This document shows positions 8,451 to 19,105 of a stretch of 64,000 bases of DNA, in pieces. Position 1 is the stretch's first letter. Each line of letters begins with the position of its first letter. The DNA is from Nitrosomonadales bacterium (GTDB lineage Bacteria; Pseudomonadota; Gammaproteobacteria; Burkholderiales; Gallionellaceae). A program made the position numbers and the translations under genes. The stretch is taken from assembly GCA_023259055.1 (NCBI GenBank), contig JAHFQZ010000005.1, positions 124,001 through 188,000 of the forward strand. The letters run 5' to 3'. A model generated the notes under the pieces. That model was not told the DNA's origin, did not search any database, and saw nothing but the letters and a program-made list of their open reading frames with translations.

Positions 8451-8622
8451 GAACCCTCCTTGGCTATCACTCGCCAATGGCTGTGCGCGCAACTGTTTGC
8501 CATCTAAATTGTTTGCATACTAGCAAAAAACCTATGAAACGAATGTGTCCTACCGCACATACAGGCCATTTTCCTGTCTTGCACGTTGGAGGGCCGTTAA
8601 TTAAATGCGATGCTGAACCAAC

Positions 8623-8904
8623 ATGTACAAATCAAATGACGAATTTTTCCAGTCGGTGTATGACCTTGCCGGTTCCCTGAAGCGCAATGGCCATGAGCGT
8701 GAAGCCGATGTTTTGAATAATGGCATGGCCGCGCTGAACGGTTTGACCGACGGCTGGGCGATGTTGCTGGATGCGGTGCGGGAGGTGGAGGACAATACCG
8801 CCGTATTGACCGCTTCTGAAAAGGAGGTCCTCCGCACAATCCATGACGCTGTTTATCAGGCCGTCTACCGGCGCAAGCGCAGGGGCTGGTGGAGGTTCTG
8901 GTAA
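8623..8904 (+). CDS. Small uncharacterised protein
   Basis: 93 residues, not recognised. It is acidic-to-neutral with helical character and ends in a basic and aromatic tail (RRKRRGWWRFW) that could touch the membrane. No Cys, no signal peptide. It lies 73 bases upstream of a nucleotidyltransferase gene and a membrane protein with a Gly/Cys tail, all in the same direction, so it may be the first gene of that operon. Coding support is the position in a same-strand cluster and typical codon use; no motif supports a function. Confidence 0.55.
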   Translation: MYKSNDEFFQSVYDLAGSLKRNGHEREADVLNNGMAALNGLTDGWAMLLDAVREVEDNTAVLTASEKEVLRTIHDAVYQAVYRRKRRGWWRFW

Positions 8905-8977
8905 TTGGGCGGCTAGTAGTTCCATCAGTATTTCGTGGTTTAATTGCCGCATCAAGGATTAATAAAGGGGGAAACCG

Positions 8978-9712
8978 ATGGAAGCCGATCTGCGCGTAAA
9001 TGAAATGGAAGGTGTGCTAAGCGAACTCGTTGATGCGGCCAGGCAATGCTTTGCTGCCGATCTGGTGTTGGCGGCTTTGTATGGTTCGGCGGCAGAAGAC
9101 AGGTTGCGTCCCGGCTCCGACGTGAATGTACTCTTTGTGCTCGAAAGCTTTGATGCGGCGAAAGCCGATGCCTTCAGGCCCGCTTTGCGTACCGCCCATG
9201 CCGCGCTGCGCGTTCAAGTCATGATCCTGCTGTGCGCTGAACTATCTGCCGCGTCGGAGCTCTTTGCGGTGAAGTTCAACGATATTCGCACCCGGCATCG
9301 TATGTTGCACGGCCCCGATCTGCTGAAAGAACTGGTCATCGACGAAGCGGAGCTGAAGCGCCGTCTGCGCGAGGTTCTGCTCAACCTCGCGATGCGCCTG
9401 CGCGAGCGTTATGCCATGGTAAGCCTGCGCGAGGAGCAACTGGTTACGGTTATTGCCGATGCCGCGCCGCCATTGCGCGCCTCGGCGATGGCGTTGCTGA
9501 AACTGCGCGGCGTTGAAGCATCGTCGCTGCGCGTGGCTCTCGAAACCGTGGTTGCAGGCACAGGCAATGCCGCTTTCAGCGCTGCGGTGGCTACTTTGCC
9601 ACAAGCACGGCAGGAGCAGCGGCTGCCGCCGGGTGTGGCCGGACCGGCGGTGCTGGCGTTGTCGCAACTGGCAACGCATTTGCGCGAGCAGTTGGAAGGT
9701 GGGGCTGAATAA
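8978..9712 (+). CDS. Nucleotidyltransferase-fold protein
   Basis: 244 residues. The N-terminal half carries the Pol beta-superfamily signature GSAAEDRLRPGSDVNVLFVL (residues about 36-55): the GS motif followed by a (S)DxN pair instead of the usual DxD, which may weaken metal binding. The rest is helical and resembles HEPN-like or substrate-binding domains of minimal nucleotidyltransferases. A GGGGG-rich SD lies about 8 bases before the ATG. Its stop overlaps the start of the Gly/Cys-tailed membrane protein gene (ATGA-type overlap near 9712), so the two proteins are probably made together. Substrate unknown. Confidence 0.75.
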   Translation: MEADLRVNEMEGVLSELVDAARQCFAADLVLAALYGSAAEDRLRPGSDVNVLFVLESFDAAKADAFRPALRTAHAALRVQVMILLCAELSAASELFAVKFNDIRTRHRMLHGPDLLKELVIDEAELKRRLREVLLNLAMRLRERYAMVSLREEQLVTVIADAAPPLRASAMALLKLRGVEASSLRVALETVVAGTGNAAFSAAVATLPQARQEQRLPPGVAGPAVLALSQLATHLREQLEGGAE

Positions 9713-10575
9713 TGAACGTCAGCGGCCCGGTTTTTCTGCTGCTGTATCTGCTTCTCGCGCTTGCCGTCAATGTCTGGCTGCGCAAACATTTCCGCAGCAA
9801 CGAGACCATGGGAGTGCCCAGAAAACTCGAATTTGCGCAGGACCCTTATCAAATCGCCTTCCTGCGAGCCGGAACGGACGAGGCCATCAAGGTAGCGGTG
9901 GTTTCCCTCGTGGACCGCGGTCTTCTGGAAGAGTCCAATGGTCAATTGCATGCGCGGGGAGATGACGCCGGCGAATTTGCCCGCCGCCCCATCGAAAAGG
10001 CCATCCTGAAATGTTTCTCGACCCCGAGGAAGCCATCGCATGCGGCATCGGACGCACGGGTCAAGGCGGCTTGCCTCAGCTACGAAACGGAGCTGCAGAA
10101 GCACAGACTGCTTGCCGGTGCCGAGGTCTATCGCCAGCGTTATACGGCTTTTGCGACCGTAGCCGCAGTCATGACAGGCATTTCGGTGTGGCGCATCTCT
10201 TATGCGCTGGCGCATGGCAGAAGCAATGTCGGGTTTCTGATTATCCTGACGATCATTTGCGCCATTGCGCTGTATGTAGCCTATCGCAAGCGCATCACCG
10301 GCATGGGCGAGGTAGCGCTCGAGCGCCTGAAAATCCTTTTCGGCAGTCTCAAGCGAAGCGCGGCGGACATACGTCCGGGAGGCGAGAACCAGGATGCCGC
10401 CTTGCTTGCCGCGCTGTTTGGTTTGGCGCTTCTTCCTGAAGCTCAATTTCCCTTTGTCGAACGCCTGTTCCCGAAGCCGACCAGCAGCGGCTCCGGCAGC
10501 GATGGCGGCTCAGGTTCGGACGGCGGAGGAGGGTGCAGTGGCGGTTGTGGGGGCGGTTGCGGAGGTTGCGGCTAG
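9712..10575 (+). CDS. TIGR04222-type membrane protein with Gly/Cys-rich tail
   Basis: 287 residues. An N-terminal membrane segment (FLLLYLLLALAVNVWL, about 8-23) is followed by a soluble domain with AFLRAGTDEAIKVAVVSLVD, typical of the TIGR04222 domain. Two further hydrophobic segments lie at about 143-160 and 168-187. The last 30 residues are almost only Gly, Ser, Asp and Cys, ending GGGCGGCG with five Cys in the last 14 residues. Proteins of this family are known for low-complexity Gly/Cys tails, but their function is not known. A radical SAM/SPASM gene lies convergent, and its last 66 bases overlap the coding sequence of this tail. Modification of the tail is an inference. Confidence 0.8.
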   Translation: MNVSGPVFLLLYLLLALAVNVWLRKHFRSNETMGVPRKLEFAQDPYQIAFLRAGTDEAIKVAVVSLVDRGLLEESNGQLHARGDDAGEFARRPIEKAILKCFSTPRKPSHAASDARVKAACLSYETELQKHRLLAGAEVYRQRYTAFATVAAVMTGISVWRISYALAHGRSNVGFLIILTIICAIALYVAYRKRITGMGEVALERLKILFGSLKRSAADIRPGGENQDAALLAALFGLALLPEAQFPFVERLFPKPTSSGSGSDGGSGSDGGGGCSGGCGGGCGGCG

Positions 10576-11610
10576 CCAGCACCCCGGATCGGCATGCTGG
10601 AAATCGCCCGTCAGCGCATGTGCCAGACAGCGCAGGCCGCCGCGACAGATGCTTCGATAAGTGCAGTTTTCACAGCCGGTGCTGACCCACGCCGGATCGC
10701 GCAAGCGTTTGAATAGCGAGCTTTGGTATAGCGTTGCGAGCGGAGTTTGATAGACGTTGCCCACTGCAATCGGCAAGCGTCTGCAAGGGTAGAGCGTGCC
10801 GTCCGGCATGACCGTAATCAAGGTGTCGCCCGCGGTGCAGCGGTAAGCGCGTTCATCGCTTTCGATGAACTGCAACGCCCGGTGCATCGCGACCGGGCTG
10901 CGCTTGCCCCAGATTACTGGCTGGGGCTGTTGTGCGGCACGCATCATCTGAAAGAACTCTTGCGTCTCGCCGGGCGTGAGGACTTCCGCCATATCTGCCT
11001 GACCAGTTGGAATGAGCCGGTCCGACCAAACACGGGAAACACCCAGTTCCCGGCCCAGTTGCGCCACAGCGGGAAACTCCCGCCAGTTCGAACGCTGCGC
11101 GGTAAATGAAATGACGCAAGGCACCCCTTCGGCAACCAGCGCCTGTACTCCTGTGATGGCCGCATCGAAACTGCCACTGCCGCGGATGCGCTCGTGTGTT
11201 TCGCGCATGCCCTCGATGCTGACCTGGACGTGATGCGTGCCCCAATTGCGCAATTGCCTGGCCGTCGCGCGATCAATCAGCGTGCCGTTGCTAAGTATGC
11301 CAAACCCGATGCGTTCGCGCGCCGCAGCCAGCATCTCCATGAACGCCGGAAATTCATTCAAGGCCAAAGGCTCGCCACCGGTCACGTTGATGTGCCCATG
11401 CGCGATTTGGCGGGTATTTAGAAAGCCCTGATAGTCGAGCAGCAACCCGCGCCAGTCCGCCAAACCGCGCTCCTCGCCCTGATAATTGCTCTGGTAGCAA
11501 TGCGTGCAGCGCAGGTTGCAACGGTCGGAAAGATGCCATTGCATCAGCAAGTGGGCAGGGCCGGCGCCAGACTGCCTGCTGCCTGCCTGCTTTGAATGAT
11601 GGGAGCTCAA
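10510..11610 (-). CDS. Radical SAM/SPASM-domain protein
   Basis: 366 residues. The radical SAM cluster motif is CNLRCTHC (Cys 31, 35, 38), followed by the GGEP motif (NVTGGEPLA). The C-terminal part is a SPASM-type domain binding auxiliary clusters: YRCTAGDT, LYPCRRLP, and GCENCTYRSICRGGLRC. SPASM proteins typically modify peptides or enzymes (thioether, C-C links, formylglycine) or act in heme d1/PQQ-like pathways. The last 20 residues (Ala/Thr/Ser-rich) are encoded antisense to the Gly/Cys tail of the neighbouring membrane protein. The neighbourhood therefore suggests that the tail could be a substrate, though this is not shown. Confidence 0.85.
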   Translation of the reverse strand: MSSHHSKQAGSRQSGAGPAHLLMQWHLSDRCNLRCTHCYQSNYQGEERGLADWRGLLLDYQGFLNTRQIAHGHINVTGGEPLALNEFPAFMEMLAAARERIGFGILSNGTLIDRATARQLRNWGTHHVQVSIEGMRETHERIRGSGSFDAAITGVQALVAEGVPCVISFTAQRSNWREFPAVAQLGRELGVSRVWSDRLIPTGQADMAEVLTPGETQEFFQMMRAAQQPQPVIWGKRSPVAMHRALQFIESDERAYRCTAGDTLITVMPDGTLYPCRRLPIAVGNVYQTPLATLYQSSLFKRLRDPAWVSTGCENCTYRSICRGGLRCLAHALTGDFQHADPGCWLAATSATAPTTATAPSSAVRT

Positions 11611-11626
11611 AGCTGTCTCTTCAAAT

Positions 11627-12085
11627 TTACTGCTTTCGCAACGATTTGATGATCAGCGCCGCACCGAGCAGACTCTCCACCAGATACAGAATGCTTGATA
11701 TCCCATGCCACATCTTGAAGCGCGGAGCCAACGCGCTCTGCATTACGTCCGGCGAATGGGCTTGCAGCTTTATTTCCGCCATCAGGGGATAGATGCCGAA
11801 CTGGAGCAATAGCGTGATGGCGAGCATAGCCGCAACCAGCCAGAACGCCCACTCACGCACGGCGGCTTTGCCGGATTTGGCCAAGCGATAAAGCAGCAGA
11901 TAGCTACCGCAAACGATCCCGATATATCCCATCATCATGAGCATCTGCCCGGACAGCATCCCGGCGAGCTGTTTGTCCGGTTGGGCGCGGAAGAGGATAG
12001 ATACGGCAATGTAGCCGATGGCCCACAGTCCGCCGACCCAGGCGGTGATTGCCAACGAGGCGATTTGATGAGCAAGATTTTTCAT
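11627..12085 (-). CDS. DUF4149 integral membrane protein
   Basis: 152 residues with four hydrophobic segments: about 10-30 (ITAWVGGLWAIGYIAVSILF), 47-65, 81-100 and 128-147. The N-terminus and AITAWVGGLWAIGY fit the DUF4149 family found in Betaproteobacteria, whose function is unknown. It lies 16 bases upstream of the radical SAM gene on the same strand and could be in one transcript with it. No catalytic motif is visible. In other Betaproteobacteria this family often sits next to housekeeping genes, so the association with the radical SAM gene may be accidental. Confidence 0.75.
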   Translation of the reverse strand: MKNLAHQIASLAITAWVGGLWAIGYIAVSILFRAQPDKQLAGMLSGQMLMMMGYIGIVCGSYLLLYRLAKSGKAAVREWAFWLVAAMLAITLLLQFGIYPLMAEIKLQAHSPDVMQSALAPRFKMWHGISSILYLVESLLGAALIIKSLRKQ

Positions 12086-12162
12086 GTGGATGTTCAGAAA
12101 ATTAATTGAATCTGAGCTTACCCGTTATGCCAACTGCTCCTTCTGTATTGCTAACGACAACT

Positions 12163-13371
12163 TCACAGTTGCTTAAACTGCTTGGCTAATTTAAGGCTCT
12201 GTCCTTGATAGTTAGAACTGATATCCTGCCCGTACAGAAGCTCGGGTCGAGCTGCCATACGCTCATAGCGTAGCCATCCGACCGTCTGTCCATGCTCGAG
12301 CAGGAAGGGTACTTCGTGTGAGCGTACTTCCAGAACCCCCCGGCTGCTTCCCGCTTTATTTATCCTGGCGTCCCAACCGAATCCGGGATCGAAAAAACCG
12401 GCATAATGGACACGAAATTCACCCGCGCGGGTGTCGTACGGCAGCATCTCAGCCGCATATTCCGGCGGCACTGCGATCGCTTCCTTCGTCATGAGGATAT
12501 AGAATTCATCAGGGTCCAATATCAGTGAGGATGTTTTGTGGAAAAGGATCGGCTCCCAGAAATCCAACGGATCATAATCCCGCCTTTCCAGGTCAATGCG
12601 TTTGACATGTTTCTTCGAGCGATACCCGATGATGTCGCCTTCACTGCCGGAGCCTTTCAAATCCACTGTGAAAGGTAATAAACCTGTCTGGATTGATCTC
12701 GCGTTTTTCTCGTGGTTGCTGGAATTGGCAATCTGACCGTCATCGAGAAGCTTTTTCCATTCCGAGGCGGTGATGGCTTTCGCTCCTTCGCCCCGAGTGC
12801 GGCGAAACCTCAGCTGGTTCAGGCGGGTGCCGGTTTTTACTACTACACTGAAACTCCGGGGTGCTACCTCAATATATAGCTCGCCCTTATAACCCTCGCT
12901 TACCTGATCAAAACTGGTAGCTTCATCGGCGATCAAGCGCGTCAAAATATCCAGCCTGCCCGTTGAACTCTTCGGGTTGGCGAAGGCGGCTACGTCACTT
13001 CTTAAATTAATGGCTTCCAAAAGAGGAATAACATAGACGCGCCCTTTTTCAAGAACAGCGCCATTTCTTAGATCGATTCTGAAGTCAGCAAACCGGTCAT
13101 CAAGCTGTTTCAATTTATCGAGCACTTTCATTCCCTTGCCGGGAAGGAAACTCGTGTCTACGGGATATGCATAATCGCCAAGGCGCAGGTCGATGCTGGC
13201 TGGCTGGACTTGGTCAGGATCAAACGGGATCATCGTCGTTTTGATCTCGCCGCTGCTGAGCATCTCCTCAATCTTCTGGCTCGGAAGGATTCCGGTATAG
13301 TCGCCCCCGCGCGCCGGGGTTATCAAACCAGGTTTGGCCGTCGAATTGGTCTTCGTTATCACTTCATTCAT
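12163..13371 (-). CDS. dCTP deaminase-like protein (long, two-domain form)
   Basis: 402 residues, about twice the size of classical Dcd (about 190). It resembles the long 2'-deoxycytidine 5'-triphosphate deaminase family best known from Alphaproteobacteria: two trimeric dUTPase/Dcd-fold units. The N-terminal unit shows PASIDLRLGDYAY (Dcd motif for nucleotide binding) and NPKSSTGRLD; the C-terminal unit shows HYAGFFDPGFGWD, where typical Dcd has HAGFxDPGW/F. The reaction dCTP to dUTP supplies dUMP for thymidylate synthesis. The start (ATG 13371) overlaps the end of a small zinc-binding protein gene by 8 bases. Confidence 0.85.
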   Translation of the reverse strand: MNEVITKTNSTAKPGLITPARGGDYTGILPSQKIEEMLSSGEIKTTMIPFDPDQVQPASIDLRLGDYAYPVDTSFLPGKGMKVLDKLKQLDDRFADFRIDLRNGAVLEKGRVYVIPLLEAINLRSDVAAFANPKSSTGRLDILTRLIADEATSFDQVSEGYKGELYIEVAPRSFSVVVKTGTRLNQLRFRRTRGEGAKAITASEWKKLLDDGQIANSSNHEKNARSIQTGLLPFTVDLKGSGSEGDIIGYRSKKHVKRIDLERRDYDPLDFWEPILFHKTSSLILDPDEFYILMTKEAIAVPPEYAAEMLPYDTRAGEFRVHYAGFFDPGFGWDARINKAGSSRGVLEVRSHEVPFLLEHGQTVGWLRYERMAARPELLYGQDISSNYQGQSLKLAKQFKQL

Positions 13372-13570
13372 CGGATTTACTCTTCTGCATCTTGTCTTGA
13401 TGTTGCCGTATCAGTAATGCCTTGTTCCATTCTGTGTAGCAATTCAAAGAGCAAAATACTCCGTCCTTGAATTGACCACTTCCAAATTTTTTTGTAATCG
13501 ATTGCTGACAAACAGGACAAATGTTTCGCTCCAAACACTGACGCAAATAGTCTTCTTCATTTTCCGCCAT
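13364..13570 (-). CDS. Small treble-clef-like zinc-binding protein
   Basis: 68 residues. Two Cys pairs, ICPVCQQ (about residues 18-21) and FCSLNCYTEW (about 38-42), fit a small zinc finger of the FCS/treble-clef type, followed by a basic and helical tail. The start at 13570 was chosen because it precedes the conserved Cys region; the open frame continues to 13708 without plausible protein features. The stop overlaps the ATG of the dCTP-deaminase-like gene by 8 bases, so the two are probably cotranslated. Function unknown. Confidence 0.6.
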   Translation of the reverse strand: MAENEEDYLRQCLERNICPVCQQSITKKFGSGQFKDGVFCSLNCYTEWNKALLIRQHQDKMQKSKSDE

Positions 13571-13679
13571 TGGAATATCCCATAAGCAGGGTGAGTAAAA
13601 AATTGCACCCTTAAAAAGTAATTGTAACCGCGTGATGTCTGTTGCTCCAAGCCAAAGAATGCGAGCGTCAGATAACTGT

Positions 13680-13750
13680 CTTGTCGCAGCAGCTGCATTC
13701 TCCGTCACGCTGCCCTATTTAGCAATCGCCCCATTCCCCGTACAATACGC
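13680..13750 (+). promoter_or_regulatory. uvrB promoter, copy 2 of a 71-base repeat
   Basis: TTTAGC (13718-13723), 17-base spacer, TACAAT (13741-13746), with the uvrB ATG at 13759. This gives a very short leader without a clear SD. The whole 71 bases match 2080-2150 without gaps at about 72 percent. No LexA-type CTGT-N8-ACAG palindrome was found by eye. Confidence 0.6.
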
Positions 13751-13758
13751 CCCTCACC

Positions 13759-15783
<2,025 letters not shown>

Positions 15784-15817
15784 GTTAGCCGATGCAGCAT
15801 GGAAATGGAGATGAGCA

Positions 15818-16198
15818 ATGACTGAGAGACAGGAGATTGACGCCGTAGAGGGCGGCGGCCCAAGGATATTTTCTATTCGTGGACATAAGGTCATGCTGGG
15901 CGAGGATTTGGCCCCGCTCTACGAGATCAAGACCGAGGCGTTGAATTACGTGATCGCGCGCAACATTGAATGCTTCCCTGAAGACTTCATGTTCCAGTTA
16001 AATGCCGATGAGTTCGCCGACTTGAAATCACGATCAGCAATTTCAGGCCGGGCAGCGCCATATGTTTTTACCGGGCAGGGCTTGGCCTTGCTCTCAAGCA
16101 TCCTGATCGATGTACGGGAGAACCGCAAAAACAAGGGATCTTGCGCGCCTGCATGCAGTTGCCACAGAGGTGTTAGCGAAGCGGCCATACAAAATTAA
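15818..16198 (+). pseudogene. ORF6N-domain protein, truncated
   Basis: 126 codons. Residues about 16-95 match the ORF6N domain of phage and defence-associated DNA-binding proteins: IFSIRGHKVMLGEDLAPLYE, RNIECFPEDFMFQL, then YVFTGQGLALLSSIL (normally FTEQGVAMLSSVL). After that the frame leaves the family consensus (RENRKNKGSCAPACSC...), and the helical C-terminal part normally beginning with ALxVNIxIMRAFV is lost. The segment between the conserved blocks is also shorter than usual. It is therefore probably a decayed mobile-element or phage gene. An SD (GGAG) lies upstream of the ATG. Confidence 0.65.
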
Positions 16199-16258
16199 AC
16201 CACTTCCTGGCCTTTATTCAACACCCGGCACATCCTGACTTTGGCGTGGCACCGGCTT

Positions 16259-17113
16259 TTATTTTTCTGCGTTGAGATGCTGAAAATCCTCGGTATAAGT
16301 CAAGATCTCCTTGCGCAGATGGATTTTCTGGCGATCCGTCAGCAGGTCGTAAATTCGTGCGGTCATTTCATCCATCGCGTGTTCATACGATTGAACGGCT
16401 TGCTGCTGTTGCGGTGTTCTGGTGGCTTCGGGAGTATTGACCCACGTCCATAAGAATTCGGCGATTTTATCCTCGCCCGCTTTGCTGTTTAGTAGCGCAA
16501 TCAAGCCGGCCTGATTGTGTTCCCGATGTTCAATGTAATATTTGACGACAAATGGCGTGCGCAGGCTTATTTCCCGGATTTTGTCTTTCTGGTCGCCGCT
16601 TAGTCTGCCAACAAGCCTTTCCACAAAATCAATGTTTCTTTCTGCGCGCATGACGAGATTTTTCTGCTCGCTGCCATAGAGCGTTTCATCTTTTTGTTTC
16701 TGGTTCTTCCTGGTAAAGCTTTTGCCGAGTTCCTCTATCTGGCGGCTGTTCAGGGCGCTCAACAGGTGTGCGGCAGGACGGATGGTTGGCGCGACGGTTT
16801 TTTTATACAGCTTGTTATATTCGCCACTCAAGCGGGCAACTTCTTCCGTCGTCAATTGGCCGTTTCGCTGGATTGCGGCATTTATATCCTGCAGGTAAGC
16901 GATGTATTCAGGCAGCGCATTCTTTCGATGCCAGCGCATGTAGTTATCGACTTCACTATGGATTTCATCTCTCTGCTGTGCATTGAACGAGGTGTAGTCG
17001 TTGATCTTGTAACGCAGATACCAGTCGGCGTGATTGTAGCTCAGCCTCATGGTGCTGCAGCCGCTGCAACAGAGTAGAACTATAGCGAGAATGATGAATG
17101 ACAATTTGTTCAT
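16259..17113 (-). CDS. DUF6279-type lipoprotein
   Basis: 284 residues from the ATG at 17113; the longer open frame to 17224 puts 37 unrelated residues before the signal peptide. The N-terminus LSFIILAIVLLCCSGC is a lipoprotein signal with Cys 19 as the acylated residue, followed by STMRLSYNHADWYLRYKIND, typical of DUF6279 lipoproteins. The remainder is highly charged and helical. Probably anchored in the outer membrane; function unknown. It is encoded 76 bases downstream of the ABC exporter gene on the same strand and may share its transcript. Confidence 0.78.
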   Translation of the reverse strand: MNKLSFIILAIVLLCCSGCSTMRLSYNHADWYLRYKINDYTSFNAQQRDEIHSEVDNYMRWHRKNALPEYIAYLQDINAAIQRNGQLTTEEVARLSGEYNKLYKKTVAPTIRPAAHLLSALNSRQIEELGKSFTRKNQKQKDETLYGSEQKNLVMRAERNIDFVERLVGRLSGDQKDKIREISLRTPFVVKYYIEHREHNQAGLIALLNSKAGEDKIAEFLWTWVNTPEATRTPQQQQAVQSYEHAMDEMTARIYDLLTDRQKIHLRKEILTYTEDFQHLNAEK

Positions 17114-17189
17114 GTTTGTTATTCCAGAGCCATTTTCCGGATGGGTATTGAACGAATCCGGCATCTTTGAGCCCATTGTTTGGTAAATA

Positions 17190-18986
17190 TCAAATATCAA
17201 ATTGCAGGCTCGCCAGCCTTGCATAAAGCCCGCTCTGCTTGCGCAAATCTTCCGGTGTTCCGGTTTCGACGATACGCCCGTGTTCCATCACCACGATACG
17301 GTTGACCTTCTGCACGGTAGATAAGCGGTGTGCGATGATGAGAGTGGTGCGTCCCTGCATCGCAGCGCTCAGCCCCTGCTGCACCAGGATTTCCGATTCT
17401 GCATCAAGCGCGCTGGTCGCTTCGTCCAGCAGCAGCAATGGCGCGCCTTTCAGGATCGCGCGAGCGATGGCGATACGCTGCCGCTGGCCGCCGGACAAGC
17501 GGGTGCCGCGCTCGCCGAGGAATGTCCGGTACCTGTCCGGCAGGCGGTCGATGAATTCGTCCACCAGTGCGGCCCGGGCGGCGGCTATGACTTCTTCATC
17601 GCTCGCGTCGGGCCGGCCGTAGCGGATGTTCTCCAGCGCGTTGGCCGAGAAGATCACAGGATCTTGCGTCACGATGGCGATCTTGCCGCGCAGGTCGTGC
17701 AGACCCAGTTGGCGGATATCCTGTCCGTTGAGGCGGATGCAGCCGTCGCTCACATCGTAAAAGCGCAGCATGAGCTGGAACAGGGTGGACTTGCCCGCGC
17801 CGGAAGGGCCGACCAGCGCGACGCTTTCGCCCGGAGCGATGTCGAGGGTGATATTGTCCAGCGCTGCCATTTGCAGACGTGCCGGGTAACGGAAGGTGAC
17901 ATTTTCGAAGCGGATCGCGACTTGTTTTGGGAGTAGCAGCGGTTGCGGAGCGGATGTTTCGGCAACGGCGGATTCGGCACGCAGCAGTTCCAGCAGGCGC
18001 TCGGTCGCTCCCGCTGCGCGCATTACGTCGCCCCACACTTCGGCAATCGTGCCAACACTGCCAGCCACCATCACTGCGTAGAGGACGAACGAAGCCAGTT
18101 GCCCGCCGGTCATGCTGCCGTTATGCACCTGTTGTGCGCCGACCCAAAGCACGAAAATGATGCTGCCCATCACCGCTGTGATGACCAACATGGTCATTTC
18201 CGAGCGCATGCGGGTGCGCCTGATTGCGGTAACGAAGCTTTCTTCCGCCCGTTCGGAAAAGCGTTTTGTTTCTCGATGTTCCTGCGTATAGGCTTGCACG
18301 GTCGGCATGGCGTTGAGGATCTCGCCGGCCAGTGCCGAGGCATCGGCAATCTTGTCCTGCGACTCACGCGAAAGTTTTTTCACCTTGCGCCCGATGGCGA
18401 AGAGGGGCAGCATCAGCAACGCCATCAGCCCGAGGTTCAGGGAAAACAGGTAAAAGCTGGTGACCGCCAGCATGACCATGCCGCCAATCAGCTGGAACAG
18501 GCTGCGCAAGCCCATCGAAATGGAGCTGCCGATCACGGTCTGGATCAGCGTGGTGTCACCTGTCAGTCTTGAGAGTACTTCGCCGGTTTGCAGGGTCTCG
18601 AAGAACTGCGGAGACTGCACCAGCATCCGTGCATATACAGCGGTGCGCAAGTCCGCCGTAACCCGTTCGCCTACCCATGACACTGTGTAAAAACGCGCCG
18701 CTACGGACATTGCCCACAGAGTCGCCAGAACGAACAGCAATACAAAATGGCTGTTCAGGGTGGATGTGCCAAGCAGCCCGACACTGGTTTTTTCCCGTTG
18801 CCCGAAACCGAAATCGATCAGGTCGCGAAACGCCAGCGGCACCAGCAGGATGGTAGCGGAACTGATGCACAGCAGTGCAAAAGCCAGCGCAACCCTACCG
18901 CGATAGGGCTGCAAAAATGGCCACAGATCGCGCAGAGGGGATAAACGCCGTACAGTGATAGATTGGGCTGGCGTGGTGGAAGGCAT
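17190..18986 (-). CDS. ABC exporter, fused membrane and ATPase domains (MsbA/LmrA type)
   Basis: 598 residues. The N-terminal half (about 20-320) has the six-helix type I exporter domain, including WVGERVTADLR and the intracellular coupling motifs. The C-terminal ATPase has Walker A GPSGAGKST, Q-loop TQDPVIF, signature LSGGQRQR, Walker B LLLLDEAT and H-loop IIAHRLST. It works as a homodimer exporting lipids, peptides or drugs. No dedicated substrate gene is adjacent; the downstream lipoprotein may be in the same unit. MsbA proper is usually next to lpxK, which is not seen, so a specific name is not given. Confidence 0.92.
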   Translation of the reverse strand: MPSTTPAQSITVRRLSPLRDLWPFLQPYRGRVALAFALLCISSATILLVPLAFRDLIDFGFGQREKTSVGLLGTSTLNSHFVLLFVLATLWAMSVAARFYTVSWVGERVTADLRTAVYARMLVQSPQFFETLQTGEVLSRLTGDTTLIQTVIGSSISMGLRSLFQLIGGMVMLAVTSFYLFSLNLGLMALLMLPLFAIGRKVKKLSRESQDKIADASALAGEILNAMPTVQAYTQEHRETKRFSERAEESFVTAIRRTRMRSEMTMLVITAVMGSIIFVLWVGAQQVHNGSMTGGQLASFVLYAVMVAGSVGTIAEVWGDVMRAAGATERLLELLRAESAVAETSAPQPLLLPKQVAIRFENVTFRYPARLQMAALDNITLDIAPGESVALVGPSGAGKSTLFQLMLRFYDVSDGCIRLNGQDIRQLGLHDLRGKIAIVTQDPVIFSANALENIRYGRPDASDEEVIAAARAALVDEFIDRLPDRYRTFLGERGTRLSGGQRQRIAIARAILKGAPLLLLDEATSALDAESEILVQQGLSAAMQGRTTLIIAHRLSTVQKVNRIVVMEHGRIVETGTPEDLRKQSGLYARLASLQFDI

Positions 18987-19105
18987 CGTTTAATTGGTGT
19001 GTGAAGAAGAACTCTATTTTTACATTTTATGCTGTTTGGTGTTGGTGCAAATCCTGAATGATGTCTTTTTAGACACAGCTACTGCAACACAGTAAGATAT
19101 CCCCG

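Noticed and set aside
9409-10446. 345-codon minus-strand frame
   Set aside because: Antisense to the nucleotidyltransferase and the TIGR04222 gene, whose frames are coupled and carry motifs.
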